Counted from the first letter of the stretch, positions 16,515 through 26,618 are shown. The stretch: DNA of 64,000 nt from Paenibacillus sp. (GCF_031177825.1 NZ_JAPSKE010000001.1:124001-188000), one strand, 5' to 3'. Made by a program: numbers and translations. The notes: generated by a model from the letters alone, not told the origin.

Positions 16515-18764
16515 TTGACTACGCAGCGAGGTTTGCTTCTATGGGCGCTCATCGTTCTCGTCTTGAGCGCGATCCTATTCCTGCCGCCCTTCGTCGGGCT
16601 GGCCGATAACAGCGATTACGCCCGCGCGGTGCAGCCGGTGGGGTTATTGCCCGACGAGCATCCGAGGTACTTCCACGCGTTCCGGGAGTTTCGCCTGACC
16701 GAAGCGGCCATGGGCGGCCTACGTAACCTGTTATTCCCTGACTTGGAAAACGAACTCGGATACGTCAGCTCCCAGATGCTGCTGACGAAAGCGGCGCTCC
16801 TTCTGAACGACGGATTCCGCCGGTGGATGGGGATGGACGTCTCTCTGTTCGATATCCGGTTCCTGGGGGGACTATATATCGTCATATACGGCGCCGGCTT
16901 GGCTCTCTTCGTCTCCAAGCTGGGCGCGAAGCGGCCGATCGCAAGACTGCTCGTCTTCGCTGCGGCGATCTTCATGTTCTGCGACGCGGGGTATGTTCTA
17001 TACTTTCATTCCTTCTACGGCGAAGCGACGATTCTCGCAGCGCTGCTGCTTACGGCAGGCAGCGTCGCATGGTGCATCTACGGAGATCCCCAGAGGAAGC
17101 TGCCGCTGCTACTGTATTACGCGTCCAGCGGGCTGTTCGTATCCGCCAAAGTGGCGAATGCGCCGATCGGCGTCCTCCTTGCATGGTTCGGGTGCGCGAT
17201 TCTGCTCGTCCGGAAGGATCGGTTTTCCCGGGCGACCGTCCTCGCGGGAAGCGGCGCGTTGCTGCTCTTCTCGATCCTCTTCTTCTCCGCAGCGCCGCAG
17301 TGGATGAAGCAGGTGAATCAATACCAGTCGATTTTCTTCGGGGTGTTGAAGGATTCCCCGACGCCGGTCGAGGATGCCGCGGAGCTTGGGCTCGACCCGA
17401 AATACGCCGCGCTCCGAGGCACTCACGGTTATATGCCCGACGCGCCGTACGATATCTACGGCGACGCCTTCCGACGGGACGTCTACGATCGCGTGTCGCA
17501 TGCGGATATCCTTAGGTTCTATGGATCGCATCCCGGCAGGCTCGTCGAGAAGCTGCGCGTTTCGGCGGACGCAAGCGTGTTCCTGCGTCCCTCCTATATA
17601 GGCAATTACGAACCGGATGCGGGCTTGGAGCGATTCAGCTTTACGAAGCGATTCTCGCTGTGGGAAGGGCTGCGCAAGCGGACGGTCGGCATCGCCTTCC
17701 CGATCGTCGTCGCGGGATTCGTCTGTTATCTTGCGGCGTTCGCTTATACGCTCGTCAAGCTGGGCAGGCAGCCGTCGACGAGCGCCCGGACGAAGCTTGC
17801 GCTCTGCGCCGTCTTGCTGTTGCTGTCGACGACGGCGATGCAATGGGTCGTCCCGGTGCTCGGCAACGGGGAGGCGGATCTGCAGAAGCATATGTTTCTC
17901 TTCGCCGCTTGCTTCGACTTGATGCTGCTCGTCGGCGCGGCGTGGATCGCGGATCGCGCGTCCGCGCGGGGCGTCCTAATCGTCTGTGCGGCGGCTCTGC
18001 TGCTCCCAGCCTTCTACCGGTCGCAGAGCCCGGAGTCCGCGCCGGCGAGCGCCGCCTCCGGTATTCGCGTCGGCGATACGGTGCAGTTGGGCCGGTATGA
18101 AGACAAGCCGTTGTTATGGACCGTTCTCGCGAAAGAGATGGAAGGCTACTTGTTATGGTCCCGAGACGCGATCGCCGCGAAGCCCTTCGACGCCGAGGAC
18201 GAATCGCTCCCGGCGGGTGAGAAAGCAAGAAGCTACGGATCGAACGATTGGGAAACCTCGGACCTCAGGCGTTGGCTGAACGAGGCGTTCCTCGCCGGCT
18301 TTACCGACGAGGAACGCAAGCTGCTGAATGCCGCTGCCCTGAACACCCTCGTGTCGGCGCCTCGCGTCGACCGGAAGCAATTCGGCGATCAACCTCATTA
18401 TTGGAGCAGCATTCCCCGGGATGCGGAGCAAAACTACGATCGCGCGTACGGGCGGCGAGCGTCCGAGGTTGTGTTCCTGCTCGATGCGCAGCAGCTTGTC
18501 CGCTATGTCTCCATGCGGGGCTCCTCCTTAACGAAGGCGAACTTGCAAGGAAACGCGACGCCCTATTGGGTGAGGACGCCGTACGCCGGAAGCGCCAGCA
18601 TGGTCCGTATCGTCGGCGAGGACGGCTTCGTCTATCACCGAGACGCCGCCGTCGAACGGATCGGCGTCGCGCCCGCCGTATTTCTGCGCTCGGACGCGTC
18701 CGCCCGGAGCGGCTCCGGCACGGCGGAACGCCCGTACCGGGTCGACGGGCCCAGGTTACCATAG
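16515..18764 (+). CDS. WsfD-like polytopic membrane protein fused to a DUF6273 domain
   Basis: About 749 residues from the TTG at 16515, which has GGAGGGG 5 bases upstream; an ATG at 16437 is in frame but lacks a ribosome site. The first 500 residues contain about 10 hydrophobic spans with an extracytoplasmic ADNSDYARA loop near the start and a large loop after about residue 270, a layout seen in the glycan hexose-transferase WsfD family of Paenibacillus. From about residue 515 (GDTVQLGRYEDKPLLWTVL) to about 725 it reads as DUF6273, with YGSNDWETSDLRRWLNEAF. Function is inferred as surface glycan modification; the DUF6273 module is unexplained. Confidence 0.65.
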   Translation: MTTQRGLLLWALIVLVLSAILFLPPFVGLADNSDYARAVQPVGLLPDEHPRYFHAFREFRLTEAAMGGLRNLLFPDLENELGYVSSQMLLTKAALLLNDGFRRWMGMDVSLFDIRFLGGLYIVIYGAGLALFVSKLGAKRPIARLLVFAAAIFMFCDAGYVLYFHSFYGEATILAALLLTAGSVAWCIYGDPQRKLPLLLYYASSGLFVSAKVANAPIGVLLAWFGCAILLVRKDRFSRATVLAGSGALLLFSILFFSAAPQWMKQVNQYQSIFFGVLKDSPTPVEDAAELGLDPKYAALRGTHGYMPDAPYDIYGDAFRRDVYDRVSHADILRFYGSHPGRLVEKLRVSADASVFLRPSYIGNYEPDAGLERFSFTKRFSLWEGLRKRTVGIAFPIVVAGFVCYLAAFAYTLVKLGRQPSTSARTKLALCAVLLLLSTTAMQWVVPVLGNGEADLQKHMFLFAACFDLMLLVGAAWIADRASARGVLIVCAAALLLPAFYRSQSPESAPASAASGIRVGDTVQLGRYEDKPLLWTVLAKEMEGYLLWSRDAIAAKPFDAEDESLPAGEKARSYGSNDWETSDLRRWLNEAFLAGFTDEERKLLNAAALNTLVSAPRVDRKQFGDQPHYWSSIPRDAEQNYDRAYGRRASEVVFLLDAQQLVRYVSMRGSSLTKANLQGNATPYWVRTPYAGSASMVRIVGEDGFVYHRDAAVERIGVAPAVFLRSDASARSGSGTAERPYRVDGPRLP

Positions 18765-18797
18765 CTGACTGACGCATCGGATTAAGCGGCTTCAGTT

Positions 18798-19092
18798 CGG
18801 TAGGAAGCAATAAATCGGGGCGACATTCCGCAATTTTTACGGCATGCCACACCGATAATTGGGGAATCCCTCCCCAATTGGCCGCCCAACTCGAGTTTCG
18901 TCTCGGTAGGGTGCAATAAATCGGGGCGACATTCCGCAATTTTTACGGCATGCCGCCCCGATAATTGGGGAACTCCTCCCCAATTGGCCGCCCAACTCGA
19001 GTTTCGTCTCGGTAGGGTGCAATAAATCGGGGCGTCATTCCGCAATTTTTGAGGCATGCCACACCGATAATTGGGGAACTCCTCCCCAATTG
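18798..19092. repeat. Three 106-bp tandem direct repeats in a convergent gap
   Basis: Units start at CGGTAGG at 18798, 18904 and 19010; the third is cut after about 83 bases, 2 bases before the stop codon of the DHH gene. Each unit holds GCAATAAATCGGGGCG, CATTCCGCAATTTTT, a GGCATGCC palindrome and a hairpin AATTGGGGA/TCCCCAATT. Copies differ at only a few positions. The whole 330-base gap 18765-19094 is otherwise empty. Frames of 60-212 codons cross it, but they repeat with the DNA and are not believable genes. Likely a dispersed intergenic repeat that also acts as a two-way terminator. Confidence 0.9.
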
Positions 19093-19094
19093 TA

Positions 19095-20282
19095 TTACCG
19101 CTTGCTCGCGTGCCCCATTAAATATTGAATGAACGCATCGTCGCGAACGAGCCATGCGGCATACCGCCGCTTCACGTAACGTTCGGCTTCCTCGAACGCG
19201 TCGAACGCCGGTTCCGCCGTCTCCCCGTTCGCGTCGAGGTGCCACCGTCCTTCGGCTTGAAACAGAAACAGCTGCTCCCCCGCCCGATTTTCGTATAACG
19301 CGCCGTACTCCGAGCCCTTGACGTTATACTCGTTTCTGTCGGCGTCGGGCCGGGGCGGGTCGAGCGCGAACGGCTCGACGGCGTAGGCGCGGAACGCGGC
19401 GTCGCTGAGCGGACAGCCCGCCGCCTTCGCGTGTCCGCCGCCGCCGTACCCCGCCGCGATATCGGAGACGTCGACGTGGTCGTGCACCGTCCGCAGGCTG
19501 AGCTTCTTCCCTCCGACGTTCAAGATCGCGATATAATCCAGATGCGGGAACGCCTTCCCAAGCTCGTGCGACAACTCCGAATGATACGACTCGGCATGCA
19601 CGATGCCGACGCACCGGTCCGAGACGAACGTCTGGACCAGCTCTCTCTTTTTCCGACGCACGTACCGATCGATCTTGCTTTCCTCCAGCTCGAGCAGCTT
19701 CTCCTCGAAGTCGGTGAAGGCGAACGCCTCCTTCCGTTGCACCCGCTCGACCATACGATCCTCGAATTCGTCCAGCGACAACAGGAAGAACAAGTCGTTC
19801 AGCCGCTTCGCCATTACGTTGTCGTGTGTTTCCCATTCCCATGTATCGTACTGGCGCACAAGCTCTACGAATGCTGCGAGCGCTTCGTTCGGCTGCAGCA
19901 TCCGATGCTGAACCAGATAATCGTAGAAGAGCGACGTGGCGGACGTCTGCCGGCCGTCGTCGTATTCGACCTGCACGGTCGCCCACGGATGCCGATTCAG
20001 ATGCAGCGAAGTTTTGTGGTGGTCCAACAGTCGAGCTTTGCCGCCGTTTTGCAGGAAGCGGTCGATTCGAGCCTCGACCTCCTCGGATACGGATAAGTCG
20101 GTAACGAACAAGAACCCGCCCTTCTTCGGCTTCTCTCGATACGCATCCATATATCGCGATACTTGCGGGTTGATGCTTTGGACGGAATTGTACCGTATTT
20201 CGATTTTATCGCCGAAGGCGCAGCGCGCGACGACGCCGCAGCCGACGCCGTCGAGATCGTTGTGCGTGTATAAGTGATGCAT
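19095..20282 (-). CDS. nrnB: DHH/DHHA1 phosphoesterase, NrnB-like oligoribonuclease
   Basis: 395 residues, close to the length of Bacillus NrnB. Metal-binding motifs are all present: HNDLDGVG near the N-terminus, FVTDLSVS, LLDHHKTS, and the C-terminal DHHA1 substrate loop GYGGGGHAKAAGCP. NrnB degrades short RNA (nanoRNA) and c-di-nucleotide products such as pGpG from the 3' end in the cytoplasm. Compared with the core family it has an additional C-terminal stretch after about residue 300. RBS AAGGGG precedes ATG 20282. It stands alone; its 3' end abuts the 106-bp repeats. Confidence 0.85.
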   Translation of the reverse strand: MHHLYTHNDLDGVGCGVVARCAFGDKIEIRYNSVQSINPQVSRYMDAYREKPKKGGFLFVTDLSVSEEVEARIDRFLQNGGKARLLDHHKTSLHLNRHPWATVQVEYDDGRQTSATSLFYDYLVQHRMLQPNEALAAFVELVRQYDTWEWETHDNVMAKRLNDLFFLLSLDEFEDRMVERVQRKEAFAFTDFEEKLLELEESKIDRYVRRKKRELVQTFVSDRCVGIVHAESYHSELSHELGKAFPHLDYIAILNVGGKKLSLRTVHDHVDVSDIAAGYGGGGHAKAAGCPLSDAAFRAYAVEPFALDPPRPDADRNEYNVKGSEYGALYENRAGEQLFLFQAEGRWHLDANGETAEPAFDAFEEAERYVKRRYAAWLVRDDAFIQYLMGHASKR

Positions 20283-20595
20283 GGATTCCCGGTCCCCTTG
20301 CCGCGCGAGATAGTGTTGCCATGGGTAGGGTTTCCCGATCGGTTTCCACTTTATTCCCTATGGAAGGTTTTCGCCGTCGAGGCGGCAGGTGGGAACGGAT
20401 CGAGGGGCGAGGAGAATACAGTATATTCTAGGAAAGAAAGTCTGGCGGCGCGAAAGCTGGCCGCGCTGTAGACGCCGCCTCCCCGACCTTCGTCGAGTCC
20501 GGCCTCCTGCCGCAGCCTCTTTCCGAACCGAAGGAACTTCTTTACAATAGCGGCATGGAACCACCGAAACTTCGAAGGACGGGAGAAAAGAACCA
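20283..20595. other. Divergent intergenic region, no gene
   Basis: 313 bases between nrnB (minus) and the EcsC-family gene (plus). The only structure I see is an inverted repeat AGAATA (20413-20418) and TATTCT (20424-20429) with a 5-base spacer, a possible operator or -10-like element. Open frames here lack ribosome sites and family resemblance. Confidence 0.4.
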
Positions 20596-21336
20596 TTGAA
20601 CGAATATGAACAGCGCATTCGGTTCGAATTGGACGTATGGGAGCGTCGCCTGACGGAACCGCCGGGTTGGCTCGAGCGAACCTCGAAGACGATCAGTACG
20701 AAGATCAACGAGCTGATCCCCGCGAAGATGCATCAAGCCATCACGGCGACCGTACGATCGATCGTTCGTACGGCGCTCTTCGGCGCCGAATATACGCCTC
20801 GGCGGAAGGTGCACCGCACGGCGACGCTCGAAGAGGCCGATCATGAAGCGAGAAATACGCTCTCGTTATACCAGAAGATCGCGACGGCCGAAGGCGCCGG
20901 CACCGGCGCGGGCGGCCTGCTGCTGAACGCCGTGGATTTCCCGGCCTTGATCGCGATCAAGATGAAGTTGTTGTTCGAGCTGGCGCATGTGTACGGCTAC
21001 GATACGAAGTCGTTTTCCGAGCGGATCTTTCTGCTGAACGTGTTCCGACTCGCCTTCTCGAGCAACGCGCAGCGCGAATACGTGCTGGATTCGATCCAGC
21101 GATGGGACGTCGAGAAGGAACGATGGTCTTCGGATTCCGAGTATTACCGACGCATGGATTGGGAGACGTTCCAGAAGGAGTATAGGGATTCGATCGATTT
21201 CCGGAAGATGCTCCAGATGGTGCCCGGCATCGGCGCGGTCGCAGGCGCCTGGGCCAATTACACCATCTTGGAGGAGCTCGGCGAGGTCGCGATGAACGCG
21301 TACCGCATGCGCAGACTCAGCGATGCTTCTAAATAA
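20596..21336 (+). CDS. EcsC family protein
   Basis: 246 residues, TTG start with GGGAGA upstream. The sequence ATAEGAGTGAGGLLLNAVDFPALIAIKMKLLFELAHVYGYD and the later MVPGIGAVAGAWANYTILEELGEVAMNAYRMR are typical of EcsC proteins: amphipathic or short hydrophobic helices rather than full membrane spans. EcsC takes its name from the third gene of the Bacillus ecs operon; its biochemical role is not settled. No ecsA/ecsB genes are next to it. Confidence 0.85.
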   Translation: MNEYEQRIRFELDVWERRLTEPPGWLERTSKTISTKINELIPAKMHQAITATVRSIVRTALFGAEYTPRRKVHRTATLEEADHEARNTLSLYQKIATAEGAGTGAGGLLLNAVDFPALIAIKMKLLFELAHVYGYDTKSFSERIFLLNVFRLAFSSNAQREYVLDSIQRWDVEKERWSSDSEYYRRMDWETFQKEYRDSIDFRKMLQMVPGIGAVAGAWANYTILEELGEVAMNAYRMRRLSDASK

Positions 21337-21360
21337 AGAGAACGCCGTTCCTTCGAAAGT

Positions 21361-23337
21361 TTACCAACCCAGTGCCTTCTTCCCCGCTTCCAACGCCGCC
21401 ACGATCCGGTCCGCGTCGTATACTCCGCCGCGCCAGGTGCCGCCGCTGACCGATTGCAGCGCCGCCCAAATTCGCGTATCGTCCGGCAGCTCGGGATCCG
21501 GCGCCAGGTCCGGGTGAGGCGTTCGCATCGCCAGGCGCCGCTCGCCCTCGTCCGCGTCGAATGTCTCCTCTCCCTCTCCGACGAAGTCGACGCGGCCGGT
21601 CAACCTCACCCGATCGATCTCGATGCGGATCCGGTCTCCGTCGCGCAGCTTGCCGATCGGTCCGCCCGCCAGCGCTTCCGGCCCGATATGCCCGATGCAA
21701 GCGCCCGTCGACACGCCGGAAAACCGCGCGTCCGTCAGCAGCGAAACATATTTCCCGAACGGCAAAAACTTCAGCGCCGACGTCAGCTGGTACGTCTCTT
21801 CCATTCCGGTGCCGCTCGGCCCTCGGCCGATGAGCACCAACACGTCCCCCGCCTGAATGCCGCCGATTTTGATCGCCTTGACGGCGGCCTTCTCGGAGAC
21901 GAATACTTTCGCCTGCCCGATATGCCGGTACACCCCGTCGTCCCCTACGACGGACGGATCGATCGCGGTCGACTTGATGACCGAGCCTTCCGGCGCGAGG
22001 TTGCCGACCGGGAACGTCACCGTCGACGTCAAGCCGGCCGTTCGCGCCCGTTCGGGCGTAAAGACGACGTCGTCCGGATCGATGCCGTCGACGTCCCGCA
22101 GACGCTTGCGCATCCGATGCCTGCGCTCCGAAGACTCCCACCAGTCGAGCGCTTCCCCCAGCGTCGCCCCGGCGATCGTCAACGCCTTCTCGTCCAGCAC
22201 GCCGAGTCGGCGCAGCTTCAGACAGACCTCGGGCACCCCGCCGGCCAGGAAGACGCGCACCGTCGGGTGGTGGATCGGCCCGTTCGGCAGCACGCTCACG
22301 ATGCGCGGCACCGCCCGATTCACATCCGCCCAGTCCGCGACGTCCGGGATGCGAACCCCGGCGGCATGCGCGATGGCCGGAATATGGAGCAGCAAGTTCG
22401 TGGAGCCGCCGAACGCGGCGTGAACCGCCATCGCGTTGCGAATCGCCGCGTCCGTCACGATCGCGCCGACGGTCAAGCCGCTCTTCGCGGCGCGCATCGC
22501 GGCGCGGGCCGATTGACGCGCCATCTCCTCCCATACCGGCTGTCCGGACGGCGCGAGGGCGGCGTGCGGCACGGTCAAGCCGAGCGCCTCGGCGACGACC
22601 TGCGCGGTGCCGGCCGTGCCGAGGAACTGGCAGCCGCCGCCCGGCGTCGCGCAGGCACGGCAGCCGAGGTCCGCCGCTTCCTCGAGCGACAGCTCGTCGT
22701 TCGCGTACCGCGCCCCGATCGTCTGGATTTTCCCGGCGTCTTCGCCGACGGTCGGCGGCAGCGTCACGCCGCCGGGGACGATGACGCCCGGCAGCCGCGA
22801 CATGCCGGCGATGGCGATCATCGTCGCCGGAAGCCCCTTGTCGCATGTCGCCACGCCGATTACCGCCTTGCGCGTCGGCAGCGAGCGGATCAGGCGGCGC
22901 ATGACGACCGCGGCGTCGTTCCGGTATGGCAGCGAATCGAACATGCCGGTCGTGCCTTGGGAACGTCCGTCGCACGGATCGCTGACGTAGCCCGCGAACG
23001 GGACGCCCCCGGACGCCGCGACCTCCCGGGCGGCGGCTTGCATGAGCAGGCCGATCTCCCAGTGGCCCGTATGATAGCCGAGGGCGATCGGCCGTCCGTC
23101 CGCGTCCCGGATGCCGCCCATCGTGCCGAGCAGCAGCACCTCAGGCCCGCCGAGCCGGCTCGGCGCCAGCCCCATGCCGACGTTCTGCGACCAGCCGAAC
23201 AAGTCGCCGCTCGGCGCGTGCCGAAGCTGATCCGGCGTCAGCGGCAGCGAGCCGCTCGGTCCGGGCGCATGCGTGTGTATGCGGAAGACGTCGTCGTCCT
23301 CCGGTCCCATTACGGAAATCAAATCGGCGGAACTCAC
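21361..23337 (-). CDS. D-xylonate dehydratase, YjhG/YagF family (IlvD/Edd superfamily)
   Basis: 658 residues, GTG start. An Fe-S dehydratase that converts D-xylonate (or a related pentonate) to 2-keto-3-deoxy-xylonate. Visible: [22 protein letters not shown] and [16 protein letters not shown] supply the cluster cysteines; [15 protein letters not shown] and [22 protein letters not shown] are superfamily motifs. The N-terminal region (residues 1-60, [16 protein letters not shown]) is characteristic of the YjhG/YagF subgroup rather than IlvD. It is the last gene of the IclR-linked operon, 24 bases after the aldehyde dehydrogenase, and together the genes form the lower Weimberg pathway. Confidence 0.9.
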   Translation of the reverse strand: MSSADLISVMGPEDDDVFRIHTHAPGPSGSLPLTPDQLRHAPSGDLFGWSQNVGMGLAPSRLGGPEVLLLGTMGGIRDADGRPIALGYHTGHWEIGLLMQAAAREVAASGGVPFAGYVSDPCDGRSQGTTGMFDSLPYRNDAAVVMRRLIRSLPTRKAVIGVATCDKGLPATMIAIAGMSRLPGVIVPGGVTLPPTVGEDAGKIQTIGARYANDELSLEEAADLGCRACATPGGGCQFLGTAGTAQVVAEALGLTVPHAALAPSGQPVWEEMARQSARAAMRAAKSGLTVGAIVTDAAIRNAMAVHAAFGGSTNLLLHIPAIAHAAGVRIPDVADWADVNRAVPRIVSVLPNGPIHHPTVRVFLAGGVPEVCLKLRRLGVLDEKALTIAGATLGEALDWWESSERRHRMRKRLRDVDGIDPDDVVFTPERARTAGLTSTVTFPVGNLAPEGSVIKSTAIDPSVVGDDGVYRHIGQAKVFVSEKAAVKAIKIGGIQAGDVLVLIGRGPSGTGMEETYQLTSALKFLPFGKYVSLLTDARFSGVSTGACIGHIGPEALAGGPIGKLRDGDRIRIEIDRVRLTGRVDFVGEGEETFDADEGERRLAMRTPHPDLAPDPELPDDTRIWAALQSVSGGTWRGGVYDADRIVAALEAGKKALGW

Positions 23338-23361
23338 GGAGCATCGGTCCCTTCGGTCGGA

Positions 23362-24816
23362 TTAGGGTTTGAGGAATACGGTTTTCACGGACGTGTAAAA
23401 TTCGATCGCGGCCTGCCCTTGCTCGCGGGAATGCGAGCTCGACTGCTTCATCCCGCCGAACGGCGCCTGCAGCTCGACGCCAGCCGTCTCCGCATTGACG
23501 CGAACCAATCCGGCGTCGATCTCCTGTACGAACGCGAGCGCTTGCCCGATGTTCTTCGTGTATAACGAAGCGCTGAGCCCGTATTCGACGTCGTTCGCCA
23601 GCTCGATCGCTTCCTCCAGCGATTCCGCCCGAAGCAGCGCCAGCACCGGGCCGAAAATTTCCTCCTGAGCGATTTTCATCCGAGACGTGACGCCTTCGAA
23701 CACCGCCGGCGTAACGTAGAAGCCGTCCTTCAGCGCCTCGTCGGCCGGCTTCGTTCCGCCGAAGACGAGCTGAGCGCCCTCTTCGACGCCATGACGAATG
23801 TACGACAGCACCGTGTCGTACTGACTTTCGTTCGCGCATGGCCCGAGCCAAGTATCCGGCTGCATCCCGTCGCCGACCTTCAGCGTCGCGACCTTGTCAA
23901 GCAGCTTCGCTCGGAACGCGTCGTACACGTCCTTCACGACGATGACGCGGCTCGTGGCGGTACACTTCTGACCGGTCGACCGAAGGCCGCCGTTGATCGT
24001 CGCTTCGACCGCCAACTCAAGATCCGCGTCGGCCGCCACGACGATCGGATTTTTCCCGCCCATCTCAAGCTGGTATTTCGCGCCCCGCGCGAACGCCGCC
24101 GCTCCGACCTGCTTCCCGACCGCGTTCGACCCGGTGAACGTGAGGCCGTGAATGCCCGGGTGCTCGGCCATGCCCTGTCCGATCTCTCGACCGCCGCCGA
24201 CGACCATCTGGATCGTCCCGGCCGGGAAGCCCGCTTCGTGGAAGCAAGCCATCACCTTCGCGGCGGTGACCGCAGTATCCGTCGCCGGTTTCCAGACGAC
24301 GCAATTCCCGTAGATGAGCGCCGGCGCGATCTTCCAAATCGGAATCGCGACAGGGAAATTCCACGGCGTGATGGCGCCGACGACCCCGAGAGGCACTCGG
24401 GTCGTATACATGAGCGCTTCGGCGTCCGTCGCCGGTATGACGTCGCCCGTCTTGCGCATGCCTTCCCCGGCGTAATATCGTAAGATCGCGACGCCCCGGG
24501 CGGTTTCGCCCTTCGCCTCGGCGAACGTCTTGCCCATCTCCCGCGTCATCGTGGCCCCGATCTCGTCGAGTCTTCGTTCCATCAGATCGGCCGCCTTGTA
24601 CAACAGCGTTCCGCGCTGCGCCCCGGTCAGCTTCCTCCAGGCGCGGCGCGCCTCGTTCGCCGCTTCGACGGCGCGGTCCAAATCCGCCCGCGTCGAAGCC
24701 GGCACGACTCCGACCACGGAGCGGTTCGCCGGATTGACGCTCGGCACCGTCGCGCCGCCCGCGGCCGCGACCCATGCTCCGCCGATGTAGTTCCCATACA
24801 CGGGAGTATCGTTCAT
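23362..24816 (-). CDS. 2,5-dioxovalerate (2-oxoglutarate semialdehyde) dehydrogenase
   Basis: NAD(P)-dependent aldehyde dehydrogenase, about 484 residues. Seen: [36 protein letters not shown], catalytic Glu in QLEMGGKNP and catalytic Cys in GQKCTATS. With a pentonate dehydratase and FAH-family dehydratase in the same operon, the expected reaction is 2-oxoglutarate semialdehyde to 2-oxoglutarate, the last Weimberg step, feeding the TCA cycle. An ATG at 24825 abuts the ribosome site GAGAGAGG, so I start at ATG 24816, which has normal spacing. Confidence 0.88.
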   Translation of the reverse strand: MNDTPVYGNYIGGAWVAAAGGATVPSVNPANRSVVGVVPASTRADLDRAVEAANEARRAWRKLTGAQRGTLLYKAADLMERRLDEIGATMTREMGKTFAEAKGETARGVAILRYYAGEGMRKTGDVIPATDAEALMYTTRVPLGVVGAITPWNFPVAIPIWKIAPALIYGNCVVWKPATDTAVTAAKVMACFHEAGFPAGTIQMVVGGGREIGQGMAEHPGIHGLTFTGSNAVGKQVGAAAFARGAKYQLEMGGKNPIVVAADADLELAVEATINGGLRSTGQKCTATSRVIVVKDVYDAFRAKLLDKVATLKVGDGMQPDTWLGPCANESQYDTVLSYIRHGVEEGAQLVFGGTKPADEALKDGFYVTPAVFEGVTSRMKIAQEEIFGPVLALLRAESLEEAIELANDVEYGLSASLYTKNIGQALAFVQEIDAGLVRVNAETAGVELQAPFGGMKQSSSHSREQGQAAIEFYTSVKTVFLKP

Positions 24817-24862
24817 TAGGTTCATCCTCTCTCGAAATATGTATCCGCTTACAAGGACTTCC

Positions 24863-25738
24863 TTATGCGACGACGGAATTGACCAACGTACCGATGCCGG
24901 CGATGTCGATCTCGATTCGGTCGTTCGCCTGCAGCGTAAATTGGTTCGGGGGCACGATACAGGTGCCGGTGAGCAGCACCGTGCCTTCGAAGAGCACGTT
25001 ATCCCGGCGCAGGAACGAGACGAGTTCCTCCAGGCTCCGCTTCAGCTGCCCGGTATTGGCGCGCTCCTCGACGACCAACCGGCCGTCCCTGTAGATGCGA
25101 AGCTCGATGCCGAGCGCGTACGGATCCGGCGTCGTCTCCGCCAGGCGCAGCGCCGGTCCGAGCGAGCAAGACTGCTTCCACATCTTCGCCTGGGGCAAAT
25201 ATAACGGATTCTCTCCTTCGATGTCTCGGCAGCTCATGTCGTTGCCGATCGTATACGCGACGATGCGGCCGTCGCCGTCCAACACGACGCCGAGCTCGGG
25301 CTCCGGAACCTGCCACGAGGAATCGCTGCGTAGCGAAACTTCGCCGCCGGGCCCGACCGTGCGCGCCGCCGTCGACTTGAAGAAAAGTTCGGGGCGTTCC
25401 GCGTCGTATACTTTGTCGTAGAAGGTGCCGGCGTCGAGCTTCCCGCCGGTCGCTTCGTAATTGCGCGCTTCCCGGCTGCGCTGGTACGTGACGCCGGCGG
25501 CCCACACTTCCGGCGCTTCGATCGGAACGCCGAGCGGAAGGCTCCGCCAGTCGTTCGTCAGCGGGGACGCTTCTCGAATCGAAGCGCGCGCCGCATCGGC
25601 CGCCGTTACCCCGGCCGCCGCCGCCCGCCGGAGAAGCGCGAAGACGTCCGTATCCGGCAGCGAATACGCCTCGTCGACGCCGTCCGGAACCGCGCCGAGC
25701 CGCCAGCCATGTTCCTCCCGATACCGAATCAGCCTCAT
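24863..25738 (-). CDS. FAH-family 2-keto-3-deoxy-pentonate dehydratase (XylX-like)
   Basis: 291 residues. The C-terminal fumarylacetoacetate hydrolase fold is seen in [35 protein letters not shown], where Glu/Glu/Asp bind the divalent metal, then [17 protein letters not shown] and [13 protein letters not shown]-family members of this type dehydrate 2-keto-3-deoxy-D-xylonate (or L-arabinonate) to 2-oxoglutarate semialdehyde; the adjacent genes supply and use exactly these compounds. RBS GGGAGG touches an ATG at 25744, so the ATG at 25738 is the better start. First structural gene after the 17-bp operator-like palindrome. Confidence 0.85.
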   Translation of the reverse strand: MRLIRYREEHGWRLGAVPDGVDEAYSLPDTDVFALLRRAAAAGVTAADAARASIREASPLTNDWRSLPLGVPIEAPEVWAAGVTYQRSREARNYEATGGKLDAGTFYDKVYDAERPELFFKSTAARTVGPGGEVSLRSDSSWQVPEPELGVVLDGDGRIVAYTIGNDMSCRDIEGENPLYLPQAKMWKQSCSLGPALRLAETTPDPYALGIELRIYRDGRLVVEERANTGQLKRSLEELVSFLRRDNVLFEGTVLLTGTCIVPPNQFTLQANDRIEIDIAGIGTLVNSVVA

Positions 25739-25763
25739 GAACATACCTCCCTAAGAATAAATG

Positions 25764-25780
25764 GTTTTATATTATAAAAC
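25764..25780. promoter_or_regulatory. Likely IclR operator upstream of the Weimberg operon
   Basis: GTTTTATATTATAAAAC is a perfect 17-bp odd palindrome 26 bases upstream of the FAH-family start. A near copy lies upstream of the iclR gene (26619-26635). Two matching palindromes in the two promoters of a regulator and its neighbours make it a good operator candidate. Confidence 0.7.
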
Positions 25781-25838
25781 ATCGTTCTCGTATGTGGACC
25801 GCCGGAAGAAACCCGCGGCCGAAGACGAGACCGACGGA

Positions 25839-26597
25839 TTACCCCTTGTACCCGAGCTGCCGAGAGATCGCCTTCGCCGCCTCCAGCAGCTCGTCGATCA
25901 ACGCCCGCAGCGCGGCGTCGTCGACGGACGAAGTCATCGTCGAGACGCTGACCGCCGCTGCCGCGACGCCGCTATAGTCGAAGATCGGCGCGGCCGCGCA
26001 CCGGACGCCGGGCTCGTTCTCCTCATCGTCGATCGCGAAGCCGCACCCTCGAACGCGGGATAGCTCCGCTAAGAAAGCTTCCCGATCGCCGATCGTCCGC
26101 TCGGTCCGCTTATCGAACGCATAGCCTTCGAGCAGCGCATGGACGGCTTCGATCGGACGGAACGCGGCCAACGCTTTCCCGACCGCGCTGCTGTGCAGCG
26201 GGACGCGCCGTCCGATGCGAGAGTACCGAATGGCGGCCTTCGCCCCTTCCACCTTATCGATATATACGCCGTCCCTCCCGTCCAATACGACCAGATGCGT
26301 CGTCTGCCCGCTCCTCGCCGACAGCTCGGAGACGTACGGCTTCGCGATCGAACGAAGATCCATCGACTGCAGGAGCAAATTTCCCTTCTCGACCAAAGCC
26401 AAGCCGAGCCGATATTTTCCGGTCTCCTCGTCTTGCGCGATATATCCATGATGCACCAACGTCTTCAGAAGGGAATGTACGGTGCTCTTGTGCAGCTGCA
26501 TGCGGGCGCTGATCTCCGTGATCTTCAGCTCCGGCGTCCGTTCGTCGAATAAATCGACGATTTGCAGCGCCCGCTGGACCGATTGAATTAACGGCAT
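25839..26597 (-). CDS. IclR family transcriptional regulator of pentonate catabolism
   Basis: 252 residues from ATG 26597, which has GAGGAG 8 bases upstream. N-terminal winged helix: QSVQRALQIVDLF, ITEISARMQLHKSTVHSLLKTLVHHGYI; C-terminal effector-binding domain with LHSSAVGKALAAF and GCGFAIDDEENEPGVRCAAAPIFD. IclR regulators often sense sugar acids or their keto-deoxy derivatives. It lies directly upstream of, and in line with, the three Weimberg genes, and the same palindrome precedes both transcription units, so autoregulation plus control of the operon is likely; the ligand may be a 2-keto-3-deoxy-pentonate. Confidence 0.9.
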   Translation of the reverse strand: MPLIQSVQRALQIVDLFDERTPELKITEISARMQLHKSTVHSLLKTLVHHGYIAQDEETGKYRLGLALVEKGNLLLQSMDLRSIAKPYVSELSARSGQTTHLVVLDGRDGVYIDKVEGAKAAIRYSRIGRRVPLHSSAVGKALAAFRPIEAVHALLEGYAFDKRTERTIGDREAFLAELSRVRGCGFAIDDEENEPGVRCAAAPIFDYSGVAAAAVSVSTMTSSVDDAALRALIDELLEAAKAISRQLGYKG

Positions 26598-26618
26598 GTA
26601 GGACGCTCCTCTCATTTT

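Noticed and set aside
18782-19245. Several minus-strand frames of 60-212 codons across the 106-bp repeats
   Set aside because: Their peptides repeat with the DNA, lack ribosome sites and overlap the stop of nrnB; they are a by-product of the repeats.
21454-23565. A 703-codon plus-strand frame opposite the xylonate dehydratase
   Set aside because: Antisense reading with Arg/His/Asp-rich sequence and no family motif; the dehydratase on the other strand is clear.
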